From assembly GCF_018917935.1 (NCBI RefSeq), contig NZ_JAHLPN010000003.1, positions 124,001 through 188,000 of the forward strand: a stretch of DNA of 64,000 bases, given 5' to 3'. The stretch's first letter is position 1; each line of letters begins with the position of its first letter. The stretch is from Kineothrix sp. MSJ-39. GTDB taxonomy: Bacteria; Bacillota; Clostridia; Lachnospirales; Lachnospiraceae. Position numbers and translations under genes: made by a program. Of this stretch, positions 62,939 to 64,000 are shown in pieces. The notes beneath the pieces were generated by a model that saw nothing but the letters and a program-made list of their open reading frames with translations, did no database searches and had not been told where the DNA came from.

Positions 62939-63962
62939 CGATCACGCCTCCTGTTTCCATTGATTTTCTGGCTGCCAGCGCCATTTTCAGGCTTACGATA
63001 CCATCCGCAAGCGGGATCGCCGGCTCTGTATCTTCTCTGATACAGTCTATAAACAATTTTAATTCTTCGATAAACATATCATTTCTCGCAAAGTCGGGAT
63101 ACGGAATGACCGTTACCTCATCACCGACTGCCTGTGTGACTTCTGCCTTTAACAGATCCACGGTGATGTGTCCCTTTTCCCCCACCACCTTTACAAAACG
63201 GCTCGGCGGATACTGGTAAAAATCCGCATGCACCGAAACCGGGAAAGTTCCCTGCTCTGTTTCGTAGCGGTAGATTGCGTCCAGATTGTCTTCCACATCG
63301 ATCCCGAGATTTCCGTTAATGCCGCCCAGCGCATATACGCTCTTCGGCTGTCCAAACAGATAATACAGGTAATCAAGCTCATGCACCATCTGGTTGAGCA
63401 GCACACCGCCGCCCATATCCTTGCGCGCCATGTACGTGTCTTTATAATTTTCATAAGTATGCATCGTTGTCAGACGTTCTCCCACAACGCTGCGCACGGA
63501 AAGGATACGTCCGATACTGCCTTCTGCCAGAAACTGTTTCAGATACTGGATCCCCGGATGGAATCTGTTCTGATAACCTACAAATACTTTCAGCTTCTTT
63601 TCCGCCGCAATCTCGGCAAGCTCCTCGATCCCATCCAGACTGTCTGAGATCGGTTTTTCCAGAAACAGATGACAGCCTGCCTTCGCACATGCGATCGCAC
63701 ATGGAATATGGCTCTTTGTAATATTGGTGATATAAGCAATGTCCGGCTTTTCCAAAAGTGCTTTGGAAAGGTCATCAAAGCTTTTTATGTTGTATTCTTC
63801 TTCCAGTGATACATTTTCCCGGATTTGCATTGTATCGGAAAAGGTACGTTTCAGTCCCCGCACACGATAAGCAAGGATCTGCGCTTCCTCTCCGTATACC
63901 CGTTTGATATTTCTCAGATGTCTCTGCCCGATTGAGCCAAGACCGATCATCAGAATCTTCAT
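62916..63962 (-). CDS. Gfo/Idh/MocA family oxidoreductase
   Basis: A 348-residue NAD(P)-dependent sugar oxidoreductase with MIGLGSIGQRHLRNI at the N-terminus and the family motif FLEKPISDS (catalytic Lys), then GGGVLLNQMVHELDYLYYLFG. AAGGAG precedes the ATG inside the end of an upstream gene. Together with the following SDR gene it is typical of clusters making unusual nonulosonic or amino sugars. The sugar substrate cannot be read from the sequence. Confidence 0.9.
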   Translation of the reverse strand: MKILMIGLGSIGQRHLRNIKRVYGEEAQILAYRVRGLKRTFSDTMQIRENVSLEEEYNIKSFDDLSKALLEKPDIAYITNITKSHIPCAIACAKAGCHLFLEKPISDSLDGIEELAEIAAEKKLKVFVGYQNRFHPGIQYLKQFLAEGSIGRILSVRSVVGERLTTMHTYENYKDTYMARKDMGGGVLLNQMVHELDYLYYLFGQPKSVYALGGINGNLGIDVEDNLDAIYRYETEQGTFPVSVHADFYQYPPSRFVKVVGEKGHITVDLLKAEVTQAVGDEVTVIPYPDFARNDMFIEELKLFIDCIREDTEPAIPLADGIVSLKMALAARKSMETGGVIDEFTGTV

Positions 63963-63965
63963 AGC

Positions 63966-64000
63966 TTACTCCTTCTCTTCCTGCAGTTTTTTCAGTTCCC
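63966..64000 (-). CDS. C-terminal end of an upstream gene
   Basis: Ten sense codons (ELKKLQEEKE) and a TAA stop are visible at the window edge, in the position expected of an operon partner: the stop is three bases before the Gfo/Idh start and the gene's end carries its AAGGAG. The identity cannot be told. Confidence 0.45.
   Translation of the reverse strand, partial: ELKKLQEEKE

Overview
The window looks like chromosomal DNA of a Gram-positive Clostridia, most likely Lachnospiraceae. Support comes from strong AGGAGG-type ribosome sites, sigma-A-like promoters, a Spo0A-type DNA-binding protein, a YuiD-like PAP2 protein, wall teichoic acid-type enzymes, and secreted proteins with papain, BspA-LRR, Big2 and FN3 domains. 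I saw no rRNA, tRNA, CRISPR array, transposase or phage gene. Almost every gene serves the cell envelope: nucleotide-sugar and CDP-polyol synthesis, polymerisation, export and decoration of surface polymers, plus secreted wall hydrolases, proteases and adhesin-like proteins. Nearly all genes are on the minus strand, so operons read from high to low coordinates.

Layout. 1-4.4 kb: rfbB-rfbA (dTDP-4-keto-6-deoxyglucose), a membrane-anchored GH25 lysozyme and two membrane proteins. 4.6-11.4 kb: a zinc-ribbon protein (+), then an operon of MBOAT O-acyltransferase, SGNH partner, secreted papain-like protease and O-antigen ligase/polymerase. 11.5-18.5 kb: a large solute-binding lipoprotein without transporter genes, a 58-residue protein, a second papain-like protein and a BspA-LRR surface protein. 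18.7-35.0 kb: a 13-gene teichoic-acid-like operon from a clear promoter at 35039-35067. It encodes four CDP-glycerol-type polyol-phosphate transferases (two fused to glycerophosphodiesterase domains, one of them lacking its catalytic residues), TagD, a TarI/IspD-like cytidylyltransferase, an extended SDR, an ABC exporter, LicD, a polymerase-like protein, a Wzz-like protein and a secreted beta-helix protein. 35.1-42.2 kb: a glycosyltransferase, rfbC, a 1167-residue amidase/glucosaminidase and an SGNH (DUF4886-like) surface protein. 42.3-51.5 kb: GtrA and a DPM-type transferase, a NeuB-like synthase lacking its SAF domain, a stand-alone Spo0A C-terminal domain protein, a PAP2-like protein, FdtA/FdtB-type 3-amino-sugar genes with a GtrB-like transferase, a Wzx flippase, a sialyltransferase-like gene and SseB. 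51.6-64 kb: GT-C membrane glycosyltransferases, three tandem acyltransferase-3 proteins, rfbD, and an SDR/Gfo-Idh pair.

How it fits together. RmlA and RmlB feed two branches: RmlC and RmlD (dTDP-rhamnose) and FdtA/FdtB (dTDP-3-amino-3,6-dideoxyhexose). TagD and the TarI-like enzyme supply CDP-activated polyols to the TagF-like polymerases. Both an ABC exporter and Wzx/Wzy-type components are present, so either several polymers or one hybrid polymer are made. MBOAT/SGNH, acyltransferase-3 and LicD proteins would decorate them. No initiating lipid-carrier glycosyltransferase (TagO or WbaP type) lies in the window.

The two observations I rate highest are a recurring short motif of the form T/A/S-V/L/I-S-x-N just after the signal peptide of four otherwise unrelated secreted proteins, and the paired intact/degenerate glycerophosphodiesterase domains fused to teichoic-acid polymerases. 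All functions are inferred from sequence reading; no database search or computation was possible.
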